DNA of 6,924 nt from Thermococcus sp. (GCF_027066465.1 NZ_JAMONU010000166.1:1-6924); one strand, 5' to 3'; counted from the stretch's first letter, positions 1-5,926 are shown. The notes: generated from the letters alone by a model not told the origin. Numbers and translations are program-made.

Positions 1-521
1 TGGCCGTCAAGGAGGAAATCTACGAGGCGGCAAAGGGCATCGTCGAGGAGCACACGGAGAGACCGACGAAGATATTCGTCAACACCGCCGACGACCCGAA
101 GAACGGCATCTACTACATCACCGTTACCGGAACGAGCGCGGAAGCCGGTGACGACGGTAGCGTTGGCAGGGGCAACCGCGTCAACGGACTCATCACCCCG
201 AACAGGCACATGAGCATGGAGGCAGCGGCGGGTAAGAACCCGGTCAGCCACGTTGGAAAGATTTACAACCTCCTCTCGATGCTCATAGCCAACGACATAG
301 CGGAACAGGTAGAGGGCGTCGAGGAGGTTTACGTCAGGATTCTGAGCCAGATAGGAAAGCCGATTGACGAGCCGCTGGTCGCGAGCATTCAGATAATCCC
401 GAAGAAGGGTTACAGCATAGACGTCCTCCAGAAGCCGGCCTATGAGATTGCCGACGAGTGGCTGTCGAACATAACTAGGATACAGAAGATGATTCTCGAG
501 GACAAGCTGAATGTCTTCTGA
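1..521 (+). CDS. mat: S-adenosylmethionine synthetase, archaeal type (3' part only)
   Basis: This is the C-terminal 172 residues of methionine adenosyltransferase, the cytosolic enzyme that makes S-adenosylmethionine from methionine and ATP, releasing phosphate and diphosphate. The first complete codon is at base 3 and the gene enters from the left edge. The archaeal family (about 400 residues, very divergent from bacterial MetK) is recognised by the glycine-rich stretch GDDGSVGRGNRVNG (codons about 132-173), then TPNRHMSMEA and AGKNPVSHVGKIYN (to about 269). The C-terminal residues are also typical, with SQIGKPIDEP and a final NITRIQKMILEDKLNVF before a TGA stop. Roughly the first 230 residues should lie outside the window. 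The reading frame is intact and no frameshift is seen. A T-rich stop signal follows within 20 nt, so the gene probably ends its transcription unit. The identification is firm; the truncation is only the window edge. Confidence 0.97.
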   Translation, partial: AVKEEIYEAAKGIVEEHTERPTKIFVNTADDPKNGIYYITVTGTSAEAGDDGSVGRGNRVNGLITPNRHMSMEAAAGKNPVSHVGKIYNLLSMLIANDIAEQVEGVEEVYVRILSQIGKPIDEPLVASIQIIPKKGYSIDVLQKPAYEIADEWLSNITRIQKMILEDKLNVF

Positions 522-536
522 ACTCTTTCCACTCCC

Positions 537-543
537 TTTTTTT
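537..543 (+). terminator. Oligo-T terminator after the AdoMet synthetase gene
   Basis: Seven consecutive T residues begin 16 nt after the stop codon, preceded by pyrimidine-rich CTCTTTCCACTCCC and with no obvious stem. Archaeal RNA polymerase terminates at such oligo-T runs without a hairpin. The run lies in the 48-bp gap between two convergent genes. Confidence 0.65.
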
Positions 544-550
544 AGGCTCT

Positions 551-562
551 CAACAACAAAAG
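551..562 (-). terminator. Possible weak T-rich terminator for the small coiled-coil gene
   Basis: Read on the minus strand, the bases just beyond the small gene's stop are ACTTTTGTTGTTG, a broken T-rich tract starting 8 nt past the stop codon. It is weaker than the T7 run on the other strand, so this is a tentative call. Confidence 0.3.
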
Positions 563-569
563 TTGGAAA

Positions 570-785
570 TCAGTAGGGAAGGGTGCTCTGCTTTATGGCC
601 CTGAGAAGCTTTGCCTCCTCGCTCATTATCGCGAGCTTTTCGCTCTTAACTTTCGCGAGCTTTACGGCAACGTCCTTCTTCTGCTTGGCCATCCTGACGA
701 GTTTGGCCTCCTCAAGGAGGAGAAGCTCCTTCCTCTTTTTAACGACCTCAAGGCGCCTGTGGAGTATTGACTTAACCCTCTCCAT
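570..785 (-). CDS. Small basic coiled-coil protein of unknown function (71 aa)
   Basis: I do not recognise a named family. The 71 residues are almost all predicted helix: alternating charged and aliphatic residues, no Gly, no Cys, and a single Pro at position 70. About 20 Lys/Arg against 9 Asp/Glu make it strongly basic, so contact with nucleic acid or an acidic partner is possible but unproven. It has an internal repeat: EEAKLVRMAKQ (residues 25-35) and EEAKLLRAIKQ (56-66). There is no signal peptide or membrane segment; LLLLEE (21-26) is too short. The ATG is fixed by GGTGAT three nt upstream and by an archaeal BRE/TATA element at the usual distance, which argues for a real gene rather than a chance reading frame. 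It is transcribed divergently from the metallophosphoesterase and converges on the AdoMet synthetase gene. Confidence 0.8.
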   Translation of the reverse strand: MERVKSILHRRLEVVKKRKELLLLEEAKLVRMAKQKKDVAVKLAKVKSEKLAIMSEEAKLLRAIKQSTLPY

Positions 786-788
786 GCT

Positions 789-794
789 ATCACC
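789..794 (-). promoter_or_regulatory. Ribosome-binding site of the small coiled-coil gene
   Basis: GGTGAT on the minus strand, three nt before the ATG at 785. It matches the 3' end of archaeal 16S rRNA and fits the pattern of the other genes in this window. Confidence 0.8.
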
Positions 795-806
795 TAATCT
801 ATTAGG
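793..806. repeat. Perfect inverted repeat CCTAAT-CT-ATTAGG, possible operator
   Basis: Six-base arms are separated by two bases. The element covers the predicted transcription start of the small coiled-coil gene (about 26 nt downstream of its TATA centre) and touches its ribosome-binding site. A third partial arm, CCTAA at 811-815, follows. A repressor bound here would block initiation. The repeat is visible directly; the regulatory role is inference. Confidence 0.4.
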
Positions 807-816
807 AATCCCTAAA

Positions 817-832
817 GCTTATAAGGTTTTCG
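817..832 (-). promoter_or_regulatory. BRE/TATA promoter of the small coiled-coil gene, possibly shared
   Basis: On the minus strand CGAAAACC (BRE-like, 825-832) is followed by TTATAAGC (TATA box, 817-824), centred about 35 nt before the ATG. The core CTTATAAG (818-825) is itself palindromic, so it might also serve the divergent phosphoesterase gene. In that case the phosphoesterase message would start near 848 and have a leader of about 65 nt. Confidence 0.7.
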
Positions 833-836
833 GTAA

Positions 837-851
837 ATGTCAAAATGACAT
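837..851. repeat. Perfect inverted repeat ATGTCA-AAA-TGACAT, possible operator
   Basis: Six-base arms with a three-base spacer lie just upstream of the BRE of the small gene and over the start point predicted if the TATA core at 818-825 also fires rightward. The short direct repeat GATTGTC occurs downstream at 857-863 and 886-892. The size and position suit a dimeric archaeal transcription factor, but no factor can be named from sequence alone. Confidence 0.4.
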
Positions 852-900
852 AAGGCGATTGTCGAAGAAAGCCCCTTGACTTCATGATTGTCTAAAGGGA

Positions 901-909
901 GGGGGTGGT
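901..909 (+). promoter_or_regulatory. Ribosome-binding site that decides a TTG start for the phosphoesterase
   Basis: GGGGGTGGT lies within a G-rich run. Its GGTGGT (904-909) sits four nt before TTG at 914, the same arrangement as before proS and the carbamoyltransferase. The in-frame GTG codons at 905 and 908 lie inside this site and are therefore less likely starts. GTG 908 could still be used with GGAGG at 898-902. Confidence 0.6.
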
Positions 910-913
910 GGCG

Positions 914-1570
914 TTGCGGATTGTTGCAATAACGGACATCCACGGTAACATTAGGGAAGCCGAAAAAATGGCGGAGATATTTAGGAATGCGAACTTCGAC
1001 GTTCTGCTTATTGCAGGGGACATCACTAACTTCTCAAACAGACGGGTTGCCGAGATGGTTCTCAGGCCGCTTCTGTCCCTTGACATTCCCGTTTTCGCTG
1101 TTCACGGCAACTGCGACGGCAGGGACGTTCCAGAACTGCTTGACGAGCTTGGAATCTGGCTCCACGACAGAAGGAGGGAACTCAACGGCGTTGGCTTCAT
1201 TGGAATCGGCGGTTCAAACATAACACCCTTTAACACAATCTGGGAGCTGACGGAAGACGAAATTCAGGAAATCCTTATGAGAAACTACCGTCCCGGCGAC
1301 GTGATTCTCTCCCACGTTCCGCCGAAGGACACGAAGGCCGACCGCGTTCATTCCGGTCTACACGTGGGAAGCTCGGCCCTGAGGGAGTTCATAGAGGAAA
1401 ACCGGCCGCCGCTGGTAGTTACCGGCCACATCCACGAGGCGAGGAGCGTTGACAGGGTTGGGGAGACGGTAATCGTGAACCCGGGTCCTCTCTTCAGGGG
1501 CTACTACGCGGTCATAGACTTCGACGAGAAGAGGAAAATAGTGGAAGACGTCAAGCTAAAGGAGCTCTAA
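914..1570 (+). CDS. Calcineurin-like metallophosphoesterase
   Basis: This is a cytosolic two-metal phosphoesterase of 218 residues. The metal and catalytic motifs appear in family order: DIH (D8, H10), GD (G35-D36, in AGDITNF), GNCD (65-68), SH (H134) and GHIH (171-174). GNCD in place of the commoner GNHD/E is also seen in small archaeal and bacterial phosphodiesterases such as the MJ0936/YfcE group. The GDITNF signature resembles the archaeal PAE1087-like subgroup. The substrate cannot be read from sequence; cyclic nucleotides, phosphodiesters or other phosphate esters are all possible. TTG at 914 is preferred because it gives the typical MRIVAITDIHGN beginning and the correct ribosome-binding-site spacing; upstream in-frame GTGs at 905 and 908 would add three or two residues. 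No TATA element stands at the usual distance, so it may use the shared element near 821. Its stop overlaps the stop of the convergent aminotransferase. Confidence 0.93.
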   Translation: MRIVAITDIHGNIREAEKMAEIFRNANFDVLLIAGDITNFSNRRVAEMVLRPLLSLDIPVFAVHGNCDGRDVPELLDELGIWLHDRRRELNGVGFIGIGGSNITPFNTIWELTEDEIQEILMRNYRPGDVILSHVPPKDTKADRVHSGLHVGSSALREFIEENRPPLVVTGHIHEARSVDRVGETVIVNPGPLFRGYYAVIDFDEKRKIVEDVKLKEL

Positions 1571-2736
1571 ACGAGCCCCTTTTCCTTCAAAACATTCTCC
1601 ATTCTGTCCATGGCCTCTTCAAGCTTCTCGTAGGCCGTTGCATAGCTTATCCTTATGTAGCCCTCACCGGCCTTTCCGAAGGCCGAACCCGGAACGACGG
1701 CAACCTTTGCCTCCTTAAGCATGAGCTCGCTGAACTCGTGGTCTGTTAAGCCTGTGTCCCTAATGCGCGGAAAGATGTAGAAGGCTCCCCTCGGCTTCAC
1801 CGTTGGGAGACCCATCTCGTTGAGGCGCTTCCAGACGAGGTTCCGCCTCCTGTCGTACTCCCGTCTCATCTCCTCAACGGCCTTCCAGCTCCTCTCGTCC
1901 TCGAGGGCCTTTGCGGCCGCGTACTGGACGAAGGTAACCGGGCAGGTGGCGTTGTACATCTGGAAGCGGACCATCCTCTCGATTATCCACGCTGGGGCCG
2001 CGACGAAGCCAAGGCGCCAGCCCGTCATGGCGAAGGTCTTGGAGAAGCCGTTTATCGTTATCGTTCTCTCAAACATGCCGTCGAGTGAAGCGATGCTGTG
2101 GTTCCTTGCCCCGTCGTAGACGAAGTGCTCGTAAACTTCATCGCTCAGGACTATGAGGTCGTGCTCGACCGCGAAGTCGGCAATCTCCTCGACGTCCTTC
2201 TTGGTCAGAACAGCACCGGTCGGGTTGTTGGGGGAGTTTATGATGAGCGCCCTCGTTCTGTCGCTCACGTGCTTTTCGAGGTCGTCAACGGAAAGGCGGA
2301 ACTCGTTCTCCTCGTAGGTCGGAACCTCAACCGGCTTTCCGCCGGCGAGGATAACGGCCGGAGCGTAGCTAACGAACATGGGACCCGGTATGAGGACCTC
2401 CTCATTATCCCTGAGGAACGTTGAAAGCCCCATGAGAAAAGCCTGGTTCGCGCCGACAGTTATCATTATCTCGCTCTTGGGGTCGGCGTCTATTCCGTTC
2501 TGCTCCTTCAGCTTCTTCGCAACGGCCTCCCTCAGCATCGGCAGGCCTGCGTTCGGGCCGTAGTGGGTGTAGCCCTTGTCGAGGGCCTCCTTGGTGTAAT
2601 CCTTTATATGCTCGGGAGTGTCGAAGTCGGGTTCACCGATTCCGAGAGAAATGACGTCCTCCATGCCGGCCGCGAGGTCGAAAAGCTTTCTAATCTCAGA
2701 AGGGTTCACGAGGTTAAGCCTGTCGCTCAGCGCCAT
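1567..2736 (-). CDS. Aromatic/aspartate-type aminotransferase (PLP, fold type I)
   Basis: This PLP enzyme moves the amino group between amino acids, probably aromatic ones, and 2-oxoglutarate. It has 389 residues, the usual family length. Visible landmarks are LGIGEPDFDTP (31-41), THYGPNAG (57-64), NNPTG (170-174), DEVYEHFVYD (199-208), the PLP lysine K233 in NGFSKTFAMTGWRLGF, R241, and the substrate-carboxylate arginine R362 in GYIRISYA. The sequence closely matches my memory of the P. horikoshii aromatic aminotransferase PH1371, whose PLP lysine is also 233, though this was not aligned against a database. The start is ATG 2736 (MALSDRL) because GGTGAT lies four nt upstream; the in-frame ATG at 2742 and GTG at 2745 fall in that site. 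It follows the carbamoyltransferase by 99 nt but has its own TATA element. In peptide-fermenting Thermococcales such enzymes also feed 2-oxo acids to ferredoxin-linked oxidoreductases. Confidence 0.95.
   Translation of the reverse strand: MALSDRLNLVNPSEIRKLFDLAAGMEDVISLGIGEPDFDTPEHIKDYTKEALDKGYTHYGPNAGLPMLREAVAKKLKEQNGIDADPKSEIMITVGANQAFLMGLSTFLRDNEEVLIPGPMFVSYAPAVILAGGKPVEVPTYEENEFRLSVDDLEKHVSDRTRALIINSPNNPTGAVLTKKDVEEIADFAVEHDLIVLSDEVYEHFVYDGARNHSIASLDGMFERTITINGFSKTFAMTGWRLGFVAAPAWIIERMVRFQMYNATCPVTFVQYAAAKALEDERSWKAVEEMRREYDRRRNLVWKRLNEMGLPTVKPRGAFYIFPRIRDTGLTDHEFSELMLKEAKVAVVPGSAFGKAGEGYIRISYATAYEKLEEAMDRMENVLKEKGLV
1577..1590 (+). terminator. Possible pyrimidine-rich stop signal for the phosphoesterase transcript
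   Basis: CCCCTTTTCCTTC follows the phosphoesterase stop codon and lies inside the 3' end of the opposite gene. It is only a T4 run, so termination here is uncertain. Confidence 0.25.
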
Positions 2737-2740
2737 GAAC

Positions 2741-2746
2741 ATCACC
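2741..2746 (-). promoter_or_regulatory. Ribosome-binding site that fixes the aminotransferase start
   Basis: GGTGAT on the minus strand, four nt before ATG 2736. It overlaps the in-frame GTG at 2745 and ATG at 2742, which makes those upstream starts unlikely. Confidence 0.75.
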
Positions 2747-2765
2747 GCTCCTCCTTCTCGGCTAT

Positions 2766-2781
2766 GTTTATAACCTTACCT
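2766..2781 (-). promoter_or_regulatory. BRE/TATA promoter of the aminotransferase
   Basis: On the minus strand AGGTAAGG (2774-2781) precedes TTATAAAC (2766-2773), centred about 34 nt before the ATG. The predicted leader is therefore very short, just enough to hold the ribosome-binding site. It lies in the 99-bp gap after the carbamoyltransferase and suggests independent expression of the aminotransferase. Confidence 0.65.
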
Positions 2782-2835
2782 CACCGAAAAGATGAGCATC
2801 GAAGTGCTGATATGGACGTAAAGGTCTTGAAGAGT

Positions 2836-4446
2836 TCAGTCTGCTTTAAACACCGCGAATCCATCAATGACCAGAACGTCCAGTCCGGCCTTTCTAAACG
2901 TCCTCAGCGCGTCCTCCGGCGAGCAGACTATCGGCTCGCCGTGCATGTTGAAGCTCGTGTTCAGCACTGCCCCGATGCCAGTTTTCTTCTCGAATGTCTT
3001 GATGATTTCGTAGTAGCTCGGATTTACCTCTTTCCTCACTGCCTGAGGCCTCGTCGTGCCGTCCACGTGAATAACTGCCGGAGCGAGCTTTTGGAACTCT
3101 TCGCTCGCGGTGTAGCTCATCGTCATGAACTCGTTCGGTTTGCCTTCGAGGTCTTCAAGGTATTCTTTAGCTTTTTCCCAGAGCAGAGAGGGCGCGAAGG
3201 GCTGGAAGACGTCTCTTTTGAGAGCCAAGTTGAGCCTCTCCTTAACCTTTTCGTCGGAGGGATTAGCTAGAATCGAGCGGTTGCCAAGGGCCCTTGGTCC
3301 GAACTCCATCGCCTCCCGGAAGAAGCCGACGAGCTTCTCCTCGCTCAGGACGTCGGCAACGAACTTTTCATCGACCTCCTCAAACTCGAGCCCCTCTTTT
3401 CTCAGGAGCTCCTCAACGTAAGCCTTCTCGTAGGACGGGCCAAGATAGACGTGCTCGAGCTTGAAGGGCTTCCATCTTCCGTCTAACCTGTCAAGCTGGG
3501 CCTTGACGAAGATTGCCGCTCCAAAGGCCAGTCCGCCGTCGTCCATCGCGGGGAAGACCCACAGGTTGTCGTCCCCGAAGATTTTTCTCAAAACCGCGTT
3601 GGCCTTGACGTTCTGAGCCACGCCGCCGGCGTAGGCTAAGGGAAGGCCCTTCGAACTTAACTTAACGCCGAGCTCCTCGAGGAGCTTTTCAAGGTGTCTC
3701 TGAGCGCTCGCCGCTATCTCGATGGCCTTCCTCTGAAGTTCGCCCACGAGCTTCCCGCGCTTCATCTGGTTCGCTATCTCCTTCGCCTTTGAGAGGGGGT
3801 AACCAAAGAACTCGGCCAGCTTTTTAGTCGCCTCGACGCCGATGACCTTGAGATGGTTTTCAAAGGTCAGTCCGTTGAGCTCGATTATCGCGCTCAAATC
3901 ATATGCCGGCCGTCCGTAGGCCGCTAAGCTCATCACCTTTCCCTCGTGGCGCATCGGCTTAAATCCTAAAAGCTCCGTAACCGAGGCGTAGAAGTCGCCG
4001 AGGGAGTCAATGTAGGTGCTCTGGGCCATTCTAATCATCTCGCCGTCCCTCGCCACGTAAATCGAGGAACTCAGGCCGTCTCCAGCCGCGTCGATGCTAA
4101 CCGCTAAAGCTTCGCGCCAGCCAGAGGTGTAGTAGGCGCTCGCCGAATGAGCTAAGTGGTGCTCGACGAAGAGAATCTTTCTCTTGAACTCCGGGCCGAA
4201 GATGGCCTTCAACCTCTTCTCGAGTTCCAGAAGCCTCTTCTGTTTCCTGAAAATCCCGGCGACGGCTATTACCTCAACGTCCTCCGGGTCGGCGTTTGCC
4301 ATCTCGAGAACGGCCTTGATGCTCAGCTCGGGGAAGCCCCTGTACTTCTTGACCCGGTTCAAGCGCTCCTCGTTCACCGCGAAAATCCTCTCGCCGTCTA
4401 TCAGAACCGCCCCGGCGTCGTGGCCGTCGTGGACTCCGAGAATCAT
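2836..4446 (-). CDS. NodU/CmcH/TobZ-family carbamoyltransferase
   Basis: The protein has 536 residues and the two-domain plan of O-carbamoyltransferases: an N-terminal Kae1-like (ASKHA) domain to about 350 and a C-terminal YrdC-like domain from about 365. In characterised members the YrdC-like part makes carbamoyl-adenylate from carbamoyl phosphate and ATP, and the Kae1-like part passes the carbamoyl group to a hydroxyl acceptor. Visible motifs are HDGHDAGA (6-13), HHLAH (96-100) and DAAGDG (119-124), whose H96, H100 and D119 match the metal-ligand spacing of TobZ. Also present are HEGKVMSLAAYG (167-178), GGVAQN (274-279), DDGG (302-305), GPRALGNRSILA (383-394), RDVFQPFAP (411-419), LNTSFN (495-500) and GEPIV (503-507). 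All key elements are intact. ATG 4446 is chosen from GGTGGT four nt upstream. proS ends 24 nt before it with no promoter between, so the two are probably co-transcribed. The acceptor is unknown. It lacks the acylphosphatase and zinc-finger parts of HypF. Confidence 0.9.
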   Translation of the reverse strand: MILGVHDGHDAGAVLIDGERIFAVNEERLNRVKKYRGFPELSIKAVLEMANADPEDVEVIAVAGIFRKQKRLLELEKRLKAIFGPEFKRKILFVEHHLAHSASAYYTSGWREALAVSIDAAGDGLSSSIYVARDGEMIRMAQSTYIDSLGDFYASVTELLGFKPMRHEGKVMSLAAYGRPAYDLSAIIELNGLTFENHLKVIGVEATKKLAEFFGYPLSKAKEIANQMKRGKLVGELQRKAIEIAASAQRHLEKLLEELGVKLSSKGLPLAYAGGVAQNVKANAVLRKIFGDDNLWVFPAMDDGGLAFGAAIFVKAQLDRLDGRWKPFKLEHVYLGPSYEKAYVEELLRKEGLEFEEVDEKFVADVLSEEKLVGFFREAMEFGPRALGNRSILANPSDEKVKERLNLALKRDVFQPFAPSLLWEKAKEYLEDLEGKPNEFMTMSYTASEEFQKLAPAVIHVDGTTRPQAVRKEVNPSYYEIIKTFEKKTGIGAVLNTSFNMHGEPIVCSPEDALRTFRKAGLDVLVIDGFAVFKAD

Positions 4447-4450
4447 AGAA

Positions 4451-4456
4451 ACCACC
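4451..4456 (-). promoter_or_regulatory. Ribosome-binding site that fixes the carbamoyltransferase start
   Basis: GGTGGT on the minus strand, four nt before ATG 4446 and inside the 24-nt gap after the proS stop. In-frame TTG 4458 would lie upstream of it and GTG 4455 falls inside it, so ATG 4446 is favoured. Confidence 0.7.
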
Positions 4457-4470
4457 AAAAGGAAAAGGAA

Positions 4471-5922
4471 TCAGTAGGTCCTCGCGAACCTCGCTATGAA
4501 CTTCGCCTCCCTACCGCAGACCGGGCACTTCTTGCCTTCGATGCCTTCCCTGGCCTTTTCCTCAGGGTAGGGAATACCGAGCATCTTTGCGTCGAGCTCC
4601 TCCTCCATTTTAAGCCCGCACTCCTCGTCACCGCACCAGGGAATCTCGACTATGCCGCGCCTGTCCTCGAAGACGGCTTTGGCCTCTTCAATCGTCTCAA
4701 CGCGCTTGATGTGGCTCTCAAGGAACTCCTTCGCTCTGCTGTAAAGGTTCTCGTGGATAGAATCGAGGGTCTTCTTCACCTCCTCGACGATGGCATCGCG
4801 CTCGACGGTTACCTTCTCGAAGGTGTCGCGCCTCGCGAGGACGGCTTTCCTTCCCTCGACGTCCCTCGGGCCGACCTCTATTCTCAGGGGAACGCCCTTA
4901 AGCTCCCAGTCGTAGTACTTCCTTCCGGGCCTTATGTCGCGCTCGTCCACATGCACCCTGAAGCCCGCTTTCCTCAGCTCTTCAGCAATTTCCCTCGCGT
5001 AGGCGAAGACGTCAACGCTCGCGTCTTTCTTGGGAATTGGCACGATAACGACCTGAATCGGCGCTATCGTCGGCGGGAGAACCATTCCGCTGTCGTCGCC
5101 GTGAACCGCTATGACCGCCGCTAAAAGGCGCTCGCTCATTCCAAAGGTCGTCTGGTGAGCGAACTCGTGGTCGCCCGTCTCGGTCTCGTACTGGATGTTG
5201 TAGGCTCTGGCGAAGTTCTGCTTGTAGTTGTGCATCGTGCCTATCTGGAGCGTCCTCCCGTCGGGCATCATTATCTCTGCCCCGAGCGAGTAGAAGGCAC
5301 CGGGGAACTTGTCCCAATCGGGTCTCTTGGAGATTATGTAGGGCAAAGCGAGGAACTTCGCGAGGCGGTCGAATATCTCGAGGTCTTCTTTTATCTGCCT
5401 CTCGGCATCTTCGAAGTCGGTATGGGCCGTGTGGGCCTCAAAGAACCTGCTGATTTCCCTAACGCGAATGAGGGGCCTCGTGTGCTTGGTTTCGTAGCGG
5501 TAGACGTTGACTATCTGGTAGACCTTGAAAGGCAAATCCGCGTGGGAGCGAATCCAGAGGGAGAACATCGAGTACATGGCAGTTTCGCTCGTGGGCCTCA
5601 GAATGAGCCTGACGTCGAGGGGGTCGAGACCTGCATGCGTAACCCAGTAAACCTCGTCCTCAAAGCCCTTTATGTGCTCAGCCTCCTTCTGGAACTCGGT
5701 TTCGGGGATGAGCGCCGGAAACAGAACCTCCTCGTGGCCGGTCCTGTCCATCTCGGCCCTTATGAAGGCCTCGATGTTGCGCATGATTTTCAGCCCGTAC
5801 GGAAGCCAGACGTTCATTCCCTTGACCGGGTAGCGCTTGTCGATAATTCCAGCCGTTTCGAGGAGCTCGTTGTACCATTCGCTGAACTCGTTGCTCCACT
5901 TCTCACGCTTCACCTTCCCCAT
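4471..5922 (-). CDS. proS: Proline--tRNA ligase, archaeal/eukaryal type
   Basis: Prolyl-tRNA synthetase attaches proline to tRNA-Pro in the cytosol. At 483 residues it is the usual archaeal length and lacks the editing insertion of bacterial enzymes. The class II core is clear: motif 1 around KGMNVWLPYG (34-43), the proline-site loop RPTSET (109-114), motif 2 RYETKHTRPLIRVREI (142-157), AHTDF (166-170) and motif 3 GMSERLLAAVI (261-271). The anticodon-binding domain follows from about 288 (PIQVVIVPIP). The C-terminal zinc domain contains C430, C435, C466 and C469, and the protein ends in the family's conserved RTY with terminal tyrosine. ATG 5922 (MGKVKREKWS) has GGTGGT four nt upstream; the GTGs at 5931 and 5928 lie in that site. 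A BRE/TATA element stands about 35 nt upstream. It is the first gene of a probable unit with the carbamoyltransferase. Confidence 0.98.
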   Translation of the reverse strand: MGKVKREKWSNEFSEWYNELLETAGIIDKRYPVKGMNVWLPYGLKIMRNIEAFIRAEMDRTGHEEVLFPALIPETEFQKEAEHIKGFEDEVYWVTHAGLDPLDVRLILRPTSETAMYSMFSLWIRSHADLPFKVYQIVNVYRYETKHTRPLIRVREISRFFEAHTAHTDFEDAERQIKEDLEIFDRLAKFLALPYIISKRPDWDKFPGAFYSLGAEIMMPDGRTLQIGTMHNYKQNFARAYNIQYETETGDHEFAHQTTFGMSERLLAAVIAVHGDDSGMVLPPTIAPIQVVIVPIPKKDASVDVFAYAREIAEELRKAGFRVHVDERDIRPGRKYYDWELKGVPLRIEVGPRDVEGRKAVLARRDTFEKVTVERDAIVEEVKKTLDSIHENLYSRAKEFLESHIKRVETIEEAKAVFEDRRGIVEIPWCGDEECGLKMEEELDAKMLGIPYPEEKAREGIEGKKCPVCGREAKFIARFARTY

Positions 5923-5926
5923 CTGC

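Noticed and set aside
708..721. CCTCCT-CA-AGGAGG inverted repeat
   Set aside because: It lies in the coding sequence of the small protein and is explained by its Leu/Glu codons.
793..806. RNA hairpin hiding the ribosome site of the small gene (CCUAA/UUAGG)
   Set aside because: The predicted start point is near 795, so the upstream arm would not be in the mRNA. A DNA operator is the better reading.
583..879. Plus-strand open frame opposite the small coiled-coil gene, rich in Ser, Phe and Leu
   Set aside because: Such hydrophobic Ser/Leu/Phe-rich translations are the expected antisense of a Lys/Glu-rich helix. It also lacks a GGTG ribosome site and crosses the minus-strand promoter.
845..895. 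Minimal upstream reading frames ATG-ACA-TAA (845-853) and ATG-ATT-GTC-TAA (884-895) before the phosphoesterase
   Set aside because: They are two and three codons long, have no ribosome site, and are expected by chance in AT-rich DNA.
2795..2808. AGCA...TGCT inverted repeat between the carbamoyltransferase and the aminotransferase
   Set aside because: Only four paired bases, with a mismatch and no T run after it, so it is too weak for a terminator or operator call.
2563..3270. Plus-strand open frame of 235 codons spanning the aminotransferase-carbamoyltransferase gap
   Set aside because: Antisense to both genes, with low-complexity composition and no motif. The BRE/TATA element in the gap points the other way.
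2836..4446. HypF hydrogenase maturation protein or Kae1 as an alternative label for the carbamoyltransferase
   Set aside because: It lacks the acylphosphatase and zinc-finger regions of HypF. It carries the NodU/TobZ C-terminal domain with GPRALGNRSILA and LNTSFN, which Kae1 does not have.
4156..5124. Long open reading frame on the plus strand, 322 codons, opposite the carbamoyltransferase and proS
   Set aside because: It runs antisense across two well-identified genes, shows no family motifs, and reflects the codon bias of the opposite strand.
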